Origin: Rubrobacter xylanophilus DSM 9941
GTDB lineage: Bacteria > Actinomycetota > Rubrobacteria > Rubrobacterales > Rubrobacteraceae
Direction: 5' to 3'
Assembly: GCF_000014185.1 (NCBI RefSeq)
Contig: NC_008148.1
Coordinates: 620,001-684,000, forward strand
Length of the DNA: 64,000 nt
In this document: positions 7,895 through 15,230 of the stretch, in pieces
Layout: each line of letters opens with the position of its first letter
Position numbering within the stretch: the stretch's first letter is position 1
The notes under the pieces: model-generated
Database searches by the model: none
What the model saw: the letters and a program-made list of their open reading frames with translations, nothing else
Told to the model about the DNA's origin: nothing
Made by a program: the position numbers and the translations under genes

Positions 7895-8547
7895 ATTTCT
7901 TCCGGCACCGAGAACCGGGCGTAGTAGCCGAGGCGGGTACCGAGGCGGCCCTCGTAGCGGAGGCCGGCGGCCGCGGCCCGGGCCCGGAGGGTGGCGAGGG
8001 GGACCATGTGCGGGTCGGGGAGGAGCTCGCCGACGACGAGCCGTCCGCCGGGCCTGAGGACGCGGCGCAGCTCGCGCAGGGCGCGGTCCTGGTCGGGGAT
8101 CTCGCCGAGGGTCGCGACGAGGTAGGCGGCGTCGAAGTGGCCTTCCGGGTAGGGGAGGCTCTGGGCGTCGCCGCGGGCGGGGATGATGTTGCCGAGGTTC
8201 TCTGCGGCCGCCGCGCGCGTGGTATGGTCGAGCATCTGCTGCTGGAGGTCGAGGACGTGGAGGGTGCCGCCGGGGGCTACCCAGCGGGCGGCGTGGAGGG
8301 CGTAGTAGCCGGTGCCGGGGCCGACCTCCAGGAGGCGCTCGCCGGGGGAGGGGGAGAGGGCGCGGCGCAGGCGGCCGCGGGTGAGGAAGGGGCGGGGGAG
8401 GCTCACGGCCAGCCGGTAGCGGTAGGGGCAGGCGGCGGGGCGGCGGCGGGCGCGGAGGGCGTACCCGGCCGCGAGCAGCGCGAGGGCGGCGGGGATCAGG
8501 GCAAGAGGCCCGCGCGCCGCGGGCCTCTTGCCACTACGGCCGCTCAC
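7891..8547 (-). CDS. Membrane-anchored class I SAM-dependent methyltransferase (UbiE-like)
   Basis: 218 residues. An N-terminal basic stretch and one hydrophobic helix (about residues 14-29) precede a class I methyltransferase fold: motif I LEVGPGTGYYAL, acidic end of strand 2 LHVLDLQQQML, motif post-I GDAQSLPYPEGHFDAAY, and LRPGGRLVVGE. UbiE-like enzymes methylate quinone or lipid precursors; the substrate here is unknown. The start overlaps the HtrA gene by 14 bases. A very stable hairpin lies within codons 6-16, so translation of this N-terminus may be limited. No downstream start keeps the membrane helix. Confidence 0.85.
   Translation of the reverse strand: MSGRSGKRPAARGPLALIPAALALLAAGYALRARRRPAACPYRYRLAVSLPRPFLTRGRLRRALSPSPGERLLEVGPGTGYYALHAARWVAPGGTLHVLDLQQQMLDHTTRAAAAENLGNIIPARGDAQSLPYPEGHFDAAYLVATLGEIPDQDRALRELRRVLRPGGRLVVGELLPDPHMVPLATLRARAAAAGLRYEGRLGTRLGYYARFSVPEEI
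8500..8532 (-). terminator. Perfect 15-bp hairpin just after the HtrA stop, inside the next gene
   Basis: Arms 8500-8514 and 8518-8532 are exact reverse complements of 15 bases around a 3-base loop. On the minus strand the stem starts 1 base after the HtrA stop codon (8534). It could act as a terminator or 3' end protector, but it has no T-tract and it encodes residues 6-16 of the overlapping methyltransferase. Function is uncertain. Confidence 0.45.
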
Positions 8548-9619
8548 CGAGGGTCACCTCGATCCTCTGGCGTTCGCCGTTGCGGACCACCGTCAGGCGC
8601 ACCTCGTCGCCCGGGCGGTAGTCCCTGAGGGCTGAGTAGAGGTCGCCGGAGCTGCGGATCTCCGTGCCGTCCAGCGCCACGATGATGTCGCCGCGGCGCA
8701 GGCCCGCCTCGTCGGCCGGGCTCCCCGGCTCCACCCGCGCCACCAGGGCGCCCGAGGTCACCTCGAGGCCGTAGAGCTCCGCCTCCTGGCTCGTCAGGTC
8801 CACCGGCACGATCCCCAGGAACGGCGCGCGCACCTCGCCGCTCTCGATGAGCTGGTCGGCCACCGAGGTCGCCACCGAGGCGGGGATCGCGAACCCGATG
8901 CTCTCCGCCCCCGTCTGGGGCGGCAGGTAGGCCACGTTGATCCCGATGATCTCGCCGGAGCGGTTCGCCAGGGCGCCGCCCGAGGAGCCCGGCGAGATCG
9001 CGGCGTCCGTCTGGATCAGGCCGGTCAGCGAGGGGATCTGGTAGCCGGTGCCGGTGAGCTGCGGCGGGATCTCGCGGTCCAGCCCGCTCACCACCCCGGC
9101 GGTCACCGTGGACTCGAAGCCCGAGGGGCTGCCTATGGCCACCGCGAGCTGGCCCACGACCGGCTCGGCGTCGCTGAAGGCGGCGGCGGGGAGGCTGTCC
9201 CGGTCCACCTTGACCACCGCGATGTCCGTGCGCGGGTCCGAGCCCACCACCCGGCCGCGCTCGGTGGAGCCGTCGGCGAAGGCCACGTTCACCTCGTCGG
9301 CCCCCTCCACCACGTGGTTGTTGGTGATGATGTAGCCGTCCTCCCGGTAGATGACCCCGCTGCCCACCCCGCTCTGGCTCTCCGGCCCGAAGGGGGTGAG
9401 CTGGATGGCCCGGGTGTTGACCTGCACCACGCTCGGCTCCACCTTCGCGGCCACCCGCGCCACCGGCTCGTCCTGCGGGATGTTCTGGGCGGCCTGCGCG
9501 GCGCTCTGGTCGGGGGCGTGGGGTTGCCGGGCGTTCTCCTCCGAGCAGGCCCCCGCTAGGAGGAGCGCGGCGAGCAGCGCCGCGGCCGCCGCGAGCGTTA
9601 TCCTGTACCTTCCGATCAC
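8534..9619 (-). CDS. HtrA/DegP-like serine protease with PDZ domain, lipoprotein
   Basis: 361 residues from the GTG at 9619 (other in-frame starts lie upstream, but this one gives a compact signal peptide). The N-terminus is a lipoprotein signal ending at LLLAGAC, so the protein is likely anchored outside the membrane. The trypsin-like domain shows His in NNHVV, Asp in SDPRTDIAVVKV and Ser in SPGSSGGAL. A C-terminal PDZ domain follows (VARVEPGSPADEAGLRRGDII). Such proteases degrade or chaperone damaged envelope proteins. It is first in the minus-strand run, facing a divergent small gene. Confidence 0.95.
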   Translation of the reverse strand: MIGRYRITLAAAAALLAALLLAGACSEENARQPHAPDQSAAQAAQNIPQDEPVARVAAKVEPSVVQVNTRAIQLTPFGPESQSGVGSGVIYREDGYIITNNHVVEGADEVNVAFADGSTERGRVVGSDPRTDIAVVKVDRDSLPAAAFSDAEPVVGQLAVAIGSPSGFESTVTAGVVSGLDREIPPQLTGTGYQIPSLTGLIQTDAAISPGSSGGALANRSGEIIGINVAYLPPQTGAESIGFAIPASVATSVADQLIESGEVRAPFLGIVPVDLTSQEAELYGLEVTSGALVARVEPGSPADEAGLRRGDIIVALDGTEIRSSGDLYSALRDYRPGDEVRLTVVRNGERQRIEVTLGERP

Positions 9620-9711
9620 CTCTTCCAGCACCTCCTCCTGACGGCGCCTCTCTCCGAACAAGATCCTAATACGGGCGCGACCCGCCACGGTTTCCGTTGT
9701 ACCCTCAAGGG

Positions 9712-10053
9712 GTGGGCGCAGAGACCGGGACAAAGCGCTTCCCCGCCGAGCTCGCCCGCGCCGGGGAGGCCCGGCACCACATCGCCTGGCTCGCCGCCGC
9801 CGCCGGGCTGCGCGGGGAGGCGCTGCACGGGCTCGCCGTCGCCGCCGAGGCGCTCCTCACCGACGTGCTGCTCGGCTCCGACGGGGGGGTGATGGAGGTC
9901 TTTGCCCGCAGCGAGGGCGGGCTGCTCAGGATCGAGATCTCCCACCCAACGGCCACGGGCCGGGTGCGCGGCCTCGAGGCGGTGCTGGAGCGCTTTCTGG
10001 ACGGGCACGAGCTCTCCCCCGAAAGGAGCGTGCTGGTCAAGCGCCTGGGCTAG
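9712..10053 (+). CDS. Small protein of unknown function, possibly GHKL/RsbW-like
   Basis: 113 residues from the GTG at 9712 (AAGG just upstream, poorly spaced; a TTG at 9697 is the alternative). The arrangement of FPAELARAGEARHHIAWLA, then a helix LHGLAVAAEALLTDVL at the position of an N-box, then a strand VMEVFARSEGGLLRIEI resembles anti-sigma RsbW-type ATPase domains. The Asn of the N-box and the G-boxes are not evident, so ATP binding is doubtful. It is divergent from the HtrA gene and convergent with the next gene; their stops share CTAG. Confidence 0.6.
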   Translation: MGAETGTKRFPAELARAGEARHHIAWLAAAAGLRGEALHGLAVAAEALLTDVLLGSDGGVMEVFARSEGGLLRIEISHPTATGRVRGLEAVLERFLDGHELSPERSVLVKRLG

Positions 10054-10328
10054 GGGGAGAGCGCCCGCAGCCGCCGCTTCACCTTCTCCTCCTCGTCGCG
10101 CAGGTGGCGGAAGACGTCCTGTGCAAAGCGCACGGCGTGCTCCTCGGGCAGGTTGATCCTGCGGTTCCTCAGCACGGAGTCCAGCTCCTTTATGGCGGCC
10201 TCGGCCATCCCCACCATCATCTCCGCCTGCTTGAGCATCTCCGAGCGCTCCTCCGCGGGGATCTCCTCCCCGCTCCGGAGGCGCTCCCGGTGCTCCTCCA
10301 GGTACCTTATAAAGTCCCGTATGCCCAT
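10050..10328 (-). CDS. Small helical protein of unknown function
   Basis: 92 residues from the ATG at 10328. It is highly charged and predicted all-helical, with segments such as FIRYLEEHRERLRSGEEIP and FRHLRDEEEKVKRRLRAL at the ends and no Cys. I recognise no family. It follows the BchB-like gene with 23 bases between, but a consensus -10 box in that gap would give it its own near-leaderless transcript. The coding frame is supported by strong third-position GC and by its fit between neighbours. Confidence 0.65.
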   Translation of the reverse strand: MGIRDFIRYLEEHRERLRSGEEIPAEERSEMLKQAEMMVGMAEAAIKELDSVLRNRRINLPEEHAVRFAQDVFRHLRDEEEKVKRRLRALSP

Positions 10329-10340
10329 CGCCAGCCCGGG

Positions 10341-10346
10341 ATTATA
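10341..10346 (-). promoter_or_regulatory. -10 box (TATAAT) before the small helical gene
   Basis: TATAAT on the minus strand (10346-10341) lies between the BchB-like stop and the ATG at 10328, predicting a leader of only a few bases. No convincing -35 is seen. Confidence 0.45.
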
Positions 10347-10351
10347 GCCGC

Positions 10352-11794
10352 TCAGAGGCGGGACTCCAGAAAGATGGCGCGCGTCACCTCCGGGGAGCCC
10401 AGCTCCCGCGCCCGCTCCTCCGCCAGCCGCCGCGCCCTCCCCCGCAAGAACACCGGCACCCCGGCCAGCTCCTCCAGCGCCTCCTCCGTCCACGGGATCT
10501 CCGGCGGCCCGGCCTCCTCCCGGGGCTCCTCCACCCGCCGGAGCGCCCCGTCCAGCGCGTCGGCCAGCACGCTCGAGCCCGCGTAGCCCATCAGCGGCCG
10601 CGGGGCGAAGGAGCGCTCGCCCGCGGGCGGGCAGAAGGGGAGGAACGGGATCCCCAGCGACCCGGCGACCTCCCTCTCCAGCTCCGTCCCCACCAGCAGG
10701 TCGGGGGCGGCGCCCTCGATCCTCCGGGCCACCTCCTCGGGGTCGTCGGAGGCGAAGGCGGCGTCGGTGAAGGTGCTGGCGTGGAACGCGAAGTCGCGGG
10801 CCAGGTGGGTGAGGTAGGTGCCGCAGCCCGCCACCCGGAGCCCCACCTCCCGCGAGAGCGCGTAGCCCAGCCCCAGCGCGTAGGTGAAGTCCCCGAAGAT
10901 GAAGACGCTCTTGTCCTCGAAGACCTCCGGCGGGGCCAGCCGCGCGTACCACGGCAGCTTCGCCGTGCGCGAGAGCTCGCCCCAGATAGCCTGCCGCACC
11001 GTCCTGGCCTCCAGCTCGCACACCCGGGCCGCCGCCCGCAGCGCCGCCCCGGTCCCCGACGTCCCCACCATGGGGGTGGTGACCCGCGGGATGCCGAACT
11101 CGTCCTGCAGGTAGAGCGTCGCCGACTCGGCCACCTCCCGGTAGAGGACCACGTTGACCCAGGCCCGGGTCAGGCGCGAGAGCTCCTCCTCCCCCGCCCC
11201 CAGCGGCACCCGGGCGTTGACCCCCACCCCCATCAGGCCCAGCAGCCGCTCGGCCTCGGCGTACTCGGCCTCGGCGTCCCGGCCCAGCGCGAGCGGGCCG
11301 AAGAGGTTCGCCGTGGGCTCGGCGGTGCGCGGCTGGGGGGCGGCGTGGGCCCGCACCAGATCCTCGAGCGCCAGCTCCGCGGCCTCCGTCTCGCCCATCC
11401 CCGGAACCTGCCAGCCGCAGGGGAGGAGGCGCGGGCTCCGGCCCGTCTCCGGGTGCGGGGGGAGGGTGAGCTCCCCGGGCGGCTCCTCGCCCGAGAGCAG
11501 CGCCGCCTCCGAGCGGGCGAGCAGGACGTTTCTGACCCCCCCGTCGCGGCCAGCGGCCCGCAGCAGGTCCCGCTGCAGCTCCCCCGGCGCCCGGGTGTCG
11601 TCCGGGCGCCGCCACATCGGGCTGAGCGTCAGCGGGGGCAGCGAGCCGTCGCGCCGGCGGTCGGCGTAGAAGGCGGGGAAGTAGTTCTCGCCGGGCAGGG
11701 CGCGCAGCACCGCCTGCGCCCCCCGAACGCTCGCCGCCAGGTGGAGGATGCCGTGCGCGGACGGCCCCTCGTAGACGCCCCGCAGCAGCCTCAT
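10352..11794 (-). CDS. BchB/ChlB-like protein (dark-operative protochlorophyllide reductase B-subunit homologue), active-site residues replaced
   Basis: 480 residues; the ATG at 11794 overlaps the BchN-like stop as ATGA. Homology to BchB/ChlB runs the whole length: start MRLLRGVYEGPSAHG, PGENYF near 36, TANLFGPLALG near 161, the Rossmann segment SVFIFGDFTYALGLGYALS near 296, DLLVGTELERE, and a complete C-terminal PCP_red-type domain (PWTEEALEELAGVPVFLRG). By my from-memory alignment, the BchB cluster ligand Asp36 is Glu36, Cys95 is Ser95, and the proton-donor Asp of the SVD segment is Pro288. It may bind a tetrapyrrole or act in a complex with the N-like protein, but ordinary chlorophyllide chemistry looks lost. 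Family placement is firm; function is unknown. Confidence 0.8.
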   Translation of the reverse strand: MRLLRGVYEGPSAHGILHLAASVRGAQAVLRALPGENYFPAFYADRRRDGSLPPLTLSPMWRRPDDTRAPGELQRDLLRAAGRDGGVRNVLLARSEAALLSGEEPPGELTLPPHPETGRSPRLLPCGWQVPGMGETEAAELALEDLVRAHAAPQPRTAEPTANLFGPLALGRDAEAEYAEAERLLGLMGVGVNARVPLGAGEEELSRLTRAWVNVVLYREVAESATLYLQDEFGIPRVTTPMVGTSGTGAALRAAARVCELEARTVRQAIWGELSRTAKLPWYARLAPPEVFEDKSVFIFGDFTYALGLGYALSREVGLRVAGCGTYLTHLARDFAFHASTFTDAAFASDDPEEVARRIEGAAPDLLVGTELEREVAGSLGIPFLPFCPPAGERSFAPRPLMGYAGSSVLADALDGALRRVEEPREEAGPPEIPWTEEALEELAGVPVFLRGRARRLAEERARELGSPEVTRAIFLESRL

Positions 11795-13134
11795 AGGTTC
11801 GTCGCGGAGTCCAGCGCCTCGGCCCGGTCCAGGGCGCGTACCAGGAACTCCAGCACCCTGCGGGCGCCGCCGTAGCCGTGCACCCCGAGCCGCAGAAAGT
11901 CCCGCGAGCAGCGGCAGAGCTGCCCCCGCGCCACCAGCGCCGCGTACAGGCCCGGGCTCGCCACCACCAGGTCGGGGCGCGAGCGCTCTATGCGCTCCAG
12001 CTGCCCCCTCCAGTCCGGCGACTCCACCACGTCCACGTCCGGCCCCAGCGCCCGCAGCTCCTCCGAGAGCAGCCGCCGGTCCAGCCGCGGGGCCCCGACC
12101 TCCAGCACCACCGCCCCCGCGTCGGCCAGAAAGCGGGCCAGCGGCACCTCCAGCCCCGTGTCCCCGGCGAAGAAGATCCTCTTGCCCCGGATGCGGTTGC
12201 GCAGGGGCTGCAGCTCCTGCCAGACCGCCCGCGCCCTCCCCAGCTCGCTGGTGGTGGACCCGGCGGCGTCCGCCACCTCCTGGATGAACCGGGCCGTGCC
12301 GTCCACCCCGATGGGGCACAGCGTCCGCACCACCCCGGCCCCGCGCCGCCCGGCGGCCTCGAGCGCCGCCCCCAGGTTGGGATCCAGCGCGGCGACGAGC
12401 GTCCCCTCGCCGAGGGGCGGGAGCTCCCACGGCCCCCCGGGCGGGAGCGAGCCGGCCACCTCCACCCCGTCGCGGGCCAGCTCGGAGGCCACCTCCCGCC
12501 CCGAGCCGGGGGAGTGCACCGCCCCGAGCAGCACCACCGGCCGCCGCAGGGGCTCCCGGCGCTCCTCCCCGCCCCCCCGGCCCAGGAGGCTCGCGAGCAG
12601 CCCCCCGCCCTTGGCCGCCCCTCCCTCCTCCCGGCGCGCCGGCACCCCGGCCTTCCCCTCCGGGCACAGCCCCGCGAGCGCCGCCAGCGCCCGGTCCTCC
12701 AGGTCCGTGGCCAGCACCCCCGGGACCGGGTAGGGCTCGTCCGGGTCCACCGCGAGCACCGGCAGCTCCAGGCGCCGGGCGGCGAGGCGCGCCTCGAGCC
12801 CCGCGTCCACCCCCAGCCGGCGCGCCGACCGGCCCGCCACCAGGAGCACCGCCTCGAGCCCCCTGAAGCCCGCCGCGGCCTCCACCGTCCCGGAGGCCAC
12901 CCTGCCCTGCTCCGGCGGGTCCTCCGGGTCGAGCACCAGGGAGAGGACCCGCGGGCTGCGCGGCGGCGGGAAGGTGCCGGGGGCCGGGGGCGGAGGGACG
13001 CAGCGGAGCAGGTGGGCCTCCGAGCGGGTGCCCGCCACCACCACCAGGAGACCGGGCAGCCGCTCGGCGAGCCCCCCCGCGGCGCCGAGCGGGGGGAGCA
13101 CGTCAGGAACCCCAGACTCGTTGAGTACGGTCAA
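11791..13134 (-). CDS. BchN/ChlN-like protein (protochlorophyllide reductase N-subunit homologue) lacking the Fe-S cysteines
   Basis: 447 residues from the TTG at 13134, chosen because GGAGGGGG lies 5 bases upstream. The segments VVVAGTRSEAHLLR (31-44), VLLVAGRSARRLGVD (96-110), PVVLLGAVHS, LPPLGEGTLVAALDPNLGA, CPIGVDGTARFIQE and KRIFFAGDTGLEVPLARFL follow ChlN in order. In ChlN/BchN three Cys hold the [4Fe-4S] cluster shared with BchB. Here the second aligns with Glu39, the third with Ser103, and no Cys occupies the first position. A Gly/Arg-rich linker (about 160-195) is extra. It is translationally coupled to the BchB-like gene. No BchL-type ATPase is nearby. Identity as a nitrogenase-superfamily N-like protein is fairly sure; activity is not. 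Confidence 0.77.
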   Translation of the reverse strand: MTVLNESGVPDVLPPLGAAGGLAERLPGLLVVVAGTRSEAHLLRCVPPPPAPGTFPPPRSPRVLSLVLDPEDPPEQGRVASGTVEAAAGFRGLEAVLLVAGRSARRLGVDAGLEARLAARRLELPVLAVDPDEPYPVPGVLATDLEDRALAALAGLCPEGKAGVPARREEGGAAKGGGLLASLLGRGGGEERREPLRRPVVLLGAVHSPGSGREVASELARDGVEVAGSLPPGGPWELPPLGEGTLVAALDPNLGAALEAAGRRGAGVVRTLCPIGVDGTARFIQEVADAAGSTTSELGRARAVWQELQPLRNRIRGKRIFFAGDTGLEVPLARFLADAGAVVLEVGAPRLDRRLLSEELRALGPDVDVVESPDWRGQLERIERSRPDLVVASPGLYAALVARGQLCRCSRDFLRLGVHGYGGARRVLEFLVRALDRAEALDSATNL

Positions 13135-13195
13135 GCGAACCCCCTCCGGCCCCCCGGCGGCCGGCTCCCTCGCCCCTCTCCCGGCCGGAGCGCCA

Positions 13196-13906
13196 CTAGT
13201 TTAAGCCGTGCAGGGTGTCGAGCGCCAGCTCCACCATGTTGTCCACCGCGGCGCGCAGGTCCTCGTCGCTGATCCTGACGACCTCCTCGCCGATGGTGTC
13301 CGAGACGGTCAGCAGGCAGCCGGCGCGCGCCCCGCGCATGGCGGCTATGGTGAAGATGGCGGCCGCCTCCATCTCCACCGCCAGCACCCCGAGCCGGCTC
13401 CAGAGCCCGGCCGGGTCCTCCACCGGGTCGTAGAAGAGGTCGGAGCTGACCACCGGCCCCATGAAGGTCCGGCGCCCCGAGCGCTCGGCGGCGTGGTAGG
13501 CGGCGTGCACGACGTCGAAGTGGGCGGCCGGGGCGTAGGGGACGCCGCGGGTGAGGGAGGAGACGGTGCCGTCCTGCGGGGCGGCGGCGGTGGCCACCAC
13601 GAGGTCCCCGAGCTGCAGCTCCCGGTGGTAGCCGCCGCAGGTGCCCACCCGCAGCAGGTTGCGGGCCCCGAGCTGGACGAGCTCCTCCACCACGATGGCG
13701 GCGCTCGGGCAGCCCATCCCGGTGGCCTGCACCGAGACGGGCCTGCCCCGGTAGGAGCCGGTGTAGCCGAGCATGCCGCGCTCCCGGGTGACCAGGCGGG
13801 GGCTCTCGAAGAAGGTCCTGGCTATGTACTCGGCCCGCAGCGGGTCGCCCGGGAGCAGGACGCTCTCGGCGAAGTCCCCGGGCTCCGCACGCACGTGTAC
13901 CGGCAT
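13196..13906 (-). CDS. deoD: Purine nucleoside phosphorylase (DeoD/Udp family)
   Basis: 236 residues from the ATG at 13906, with GGAGG 10 bases upstream. Typical trimeric/hexameric nucleoside phosphorylase features: LLPGDPLRAEYIA, the phosphate-site GTCGGYH, the ribose-site VEMEAAAIF, and SDTI near the end (Asp of the base site). It cleaves purine (deoxy)ribonucleosides with phosphate to base and (deoxy)ribose-1-phosphate. It is last in a run with a pyrimidine-nucleoside phosphorylase and phosphopentomutase. Uridine-type specificity cannot be excluded, but the SD pattern favours DeoD. Confidence 0.9.
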   Translation of the reverse strand: MPVHVRAEPGDFAESVLLPGDPLRAEYIARTFFESPRLVTRERGMLGYTGSYRGRPVSVQATGMGCPSAAIVVEELVQLGARNLLRVGTCGGYHRELQLGDLVVATAAAPQDGTVSSLTRGVPYAPAAHFDVVHAAYHAAERSGRRTFMGPVVSSDLFYDPVEDPAGLWSRLGVLAVEMEAAAIFTIAAMRGARAGCLLTVSDTIGEEVVRISDEDLRAAVDNMVELALDTLHGLN

Positions 13907-13964
13907 ACTGGCGTACCTCCTCTGTCGGTCCTGCCCGGCGGCAGGGTGCGCCGCCCTCTCTCCT

Positions 13965-15230
13965 CTAGAGGCTATCCAGAATAGCAGGGGGCGGTGGCGC
14001 GGGCTCGGGGGAGAGGCGCAGCGCCCCGGCGACGAGCCCGGCGGCCCGCTCGGCGTCCCGGTCCCCGTAGAGCCGGGCGACCGCCTGCCCCTCCTCGACC
14101 CGCTCCCCGGGGCCCACCAGGAGCTCCACCCCGGCCCCGTGGTCCACCGGGTCGCCCTTTTTCCGGCGCCCGGCCCCGAGCAGGAGGGCGGCGCGGCCCA
14201 CCCCGAGGGCGTCGAAGCGCTCGACGTGGCCGGCGGCGGGGGAGCGGACCTCGCGCACCCGCGGGGAGAGCGGGAGGCGCTCCAGGGCTCCTTCGTCCCC
14301 GCCCTGGGCCCGCACGAAGCGGGCGAAGAGCTCGTAGGCCTGCCCGCTCGCGAGCGCCCGCTCGACGGCCCGCTCCGGCTCGGGCACGCCCTTGAGCTCC
14401 AGCAGCCGGACGGCGACGGCGCGGGCCACCGCCGCCAGATCCTCCGGCGCCCCCTCCCCCCGCAGGAAGCGGAGGCTCTCGCGCACCTCCAGGGCGTTGC
14501 CCACGGCCCGGCCCAGCGGGTGGCTCATGTCCGAGATCACGGCCGACGCCCGGATGCCCAGGTCCGCGCTGAGGCGGACGAGGAGCCCGGCCAGCTCCCG
14601 GGCCTCCCGCCGGGTGCGCATGAACGCCCCGGAGCCGCACTTCACGTCGTAGAGCAGGTGCCCGGCGCCGGTGGCCGCCTTCTTGGAGACGATGGAGCTC
14701 CCGATGAGGGGCAGCGAGTCCACCGTGCCGGTGGCGTCCCGGAGGGCGTAGATGGCCCTGTCCGCGGGGGCGAGCTCCCCGGCCTCGGCGATGGCCAGCC
14801 CGACCTCCTCCACCTGCCTGCGGAAGCGCTCCTCGGTGAGCGCGCAGCTCAGGCCGGGGATGGACTCCAGCTTGTCTACGGTCCCGCCGGTGATCCCCAG
14901 GCCCCGCCCGGAGAGCTTGGCCACCGGCGCCCCGCAGGCGGCGGCCAGCGGGAGGGCGGTGAGGCTGACCTTGTCCCCGACCCCCCCGGTGGAGTGCTTG
15001 TCCACGCACTCCGGGAAGGAGTAGCGCCGCCCGGAGTCGGCCATCGCGCGGGTGAGGGCGAGGGTCTCCCCGTAGCTCATCCCCCGGATGAAGATGGCCA
15101 TGAGCAGGGCGGCCATCTGGTAGTCTGGGATCTCGCCGGCGGTGTAGCCCGACACCACGGAGCGGATGAGGGGCTCGGGGAGCTCCCCGCCCCGCTTCTT
15201 CCTCTCTATGGCCTCGAGGATGTCGCTCAC
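13965..15230 (-). CDS. deoA: Pyrimidine-nucleoside (thymidine) phosphorylase
   Basis: 421 residues; the GTG at 15230 overlaps the peptidase stop as GTGA. The family signature is strong: DILEAIERKKRGGELP at the start, KHSTGGVGDKVSL (phosphate site), LSGRGLGITGGTVDKLES, SKKAATGAGHLLYDVKCGSGAFM, and a C-terminal PYNP alpha/beta domain (VRSPAAGHVERFDALGVG). It cleaves thymidine, deoxyuridine or uridine with phosphate. I cannot separate DeoA from Pdp specificity by eye. Grouped with deoB and deoD for nucleoside salvage. Confidence 0.93.
   Translation of the reverse strand: MSDILEAIERKKRGGELPEPLIRSVVSGYTAGEIPDYQMAALLMAIFIRGMSYGETLALTRAMADSGRRYSFPECVDKHSTGGVGDKVSLTALPLAAACGAPVAKLSGRGLGITGGTVDKLESIPGLSCALTEERFRRQVEEVGLAIAEAGELAPADRAIYALRDATGTVDSLPLIGSSIVSKKAATGAGHLLYDVKCGSGAFMRTRREARELAGLLVRLSADLGIRASAVISDMSHPLGRAVGNALEVRESLRFLRGEGAPEDLAAVARAVAVRLLELKGVPEPERAVERALASGQAYELFARFVRAQGGDEGALERLPLSPRVREVRSPAAGHVERFDALGVGRAALLLGAGRRKKGDPVDHGAGVELLVGPGERVEEGQAVARLYGDRDAERAAGLVAGALRLSPEPAPPPPAILDSL

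Noticed and set aside
10352-13134. A working bacteriochlorophyll pathway
   Set aside because: Only N- and B-like genes are present, with cluster ligands replaced, and no BchL, reaction-centre or other pigment genes are in view. The only chelatase sits in the B12 operon.
13930-13945. CCTGCC/GGCAGG stem between deoA and deoD as a regulator
   Set aside because: A 6-bp stem is common by chance in such GC-rich DNA and no alternative structure is evident.
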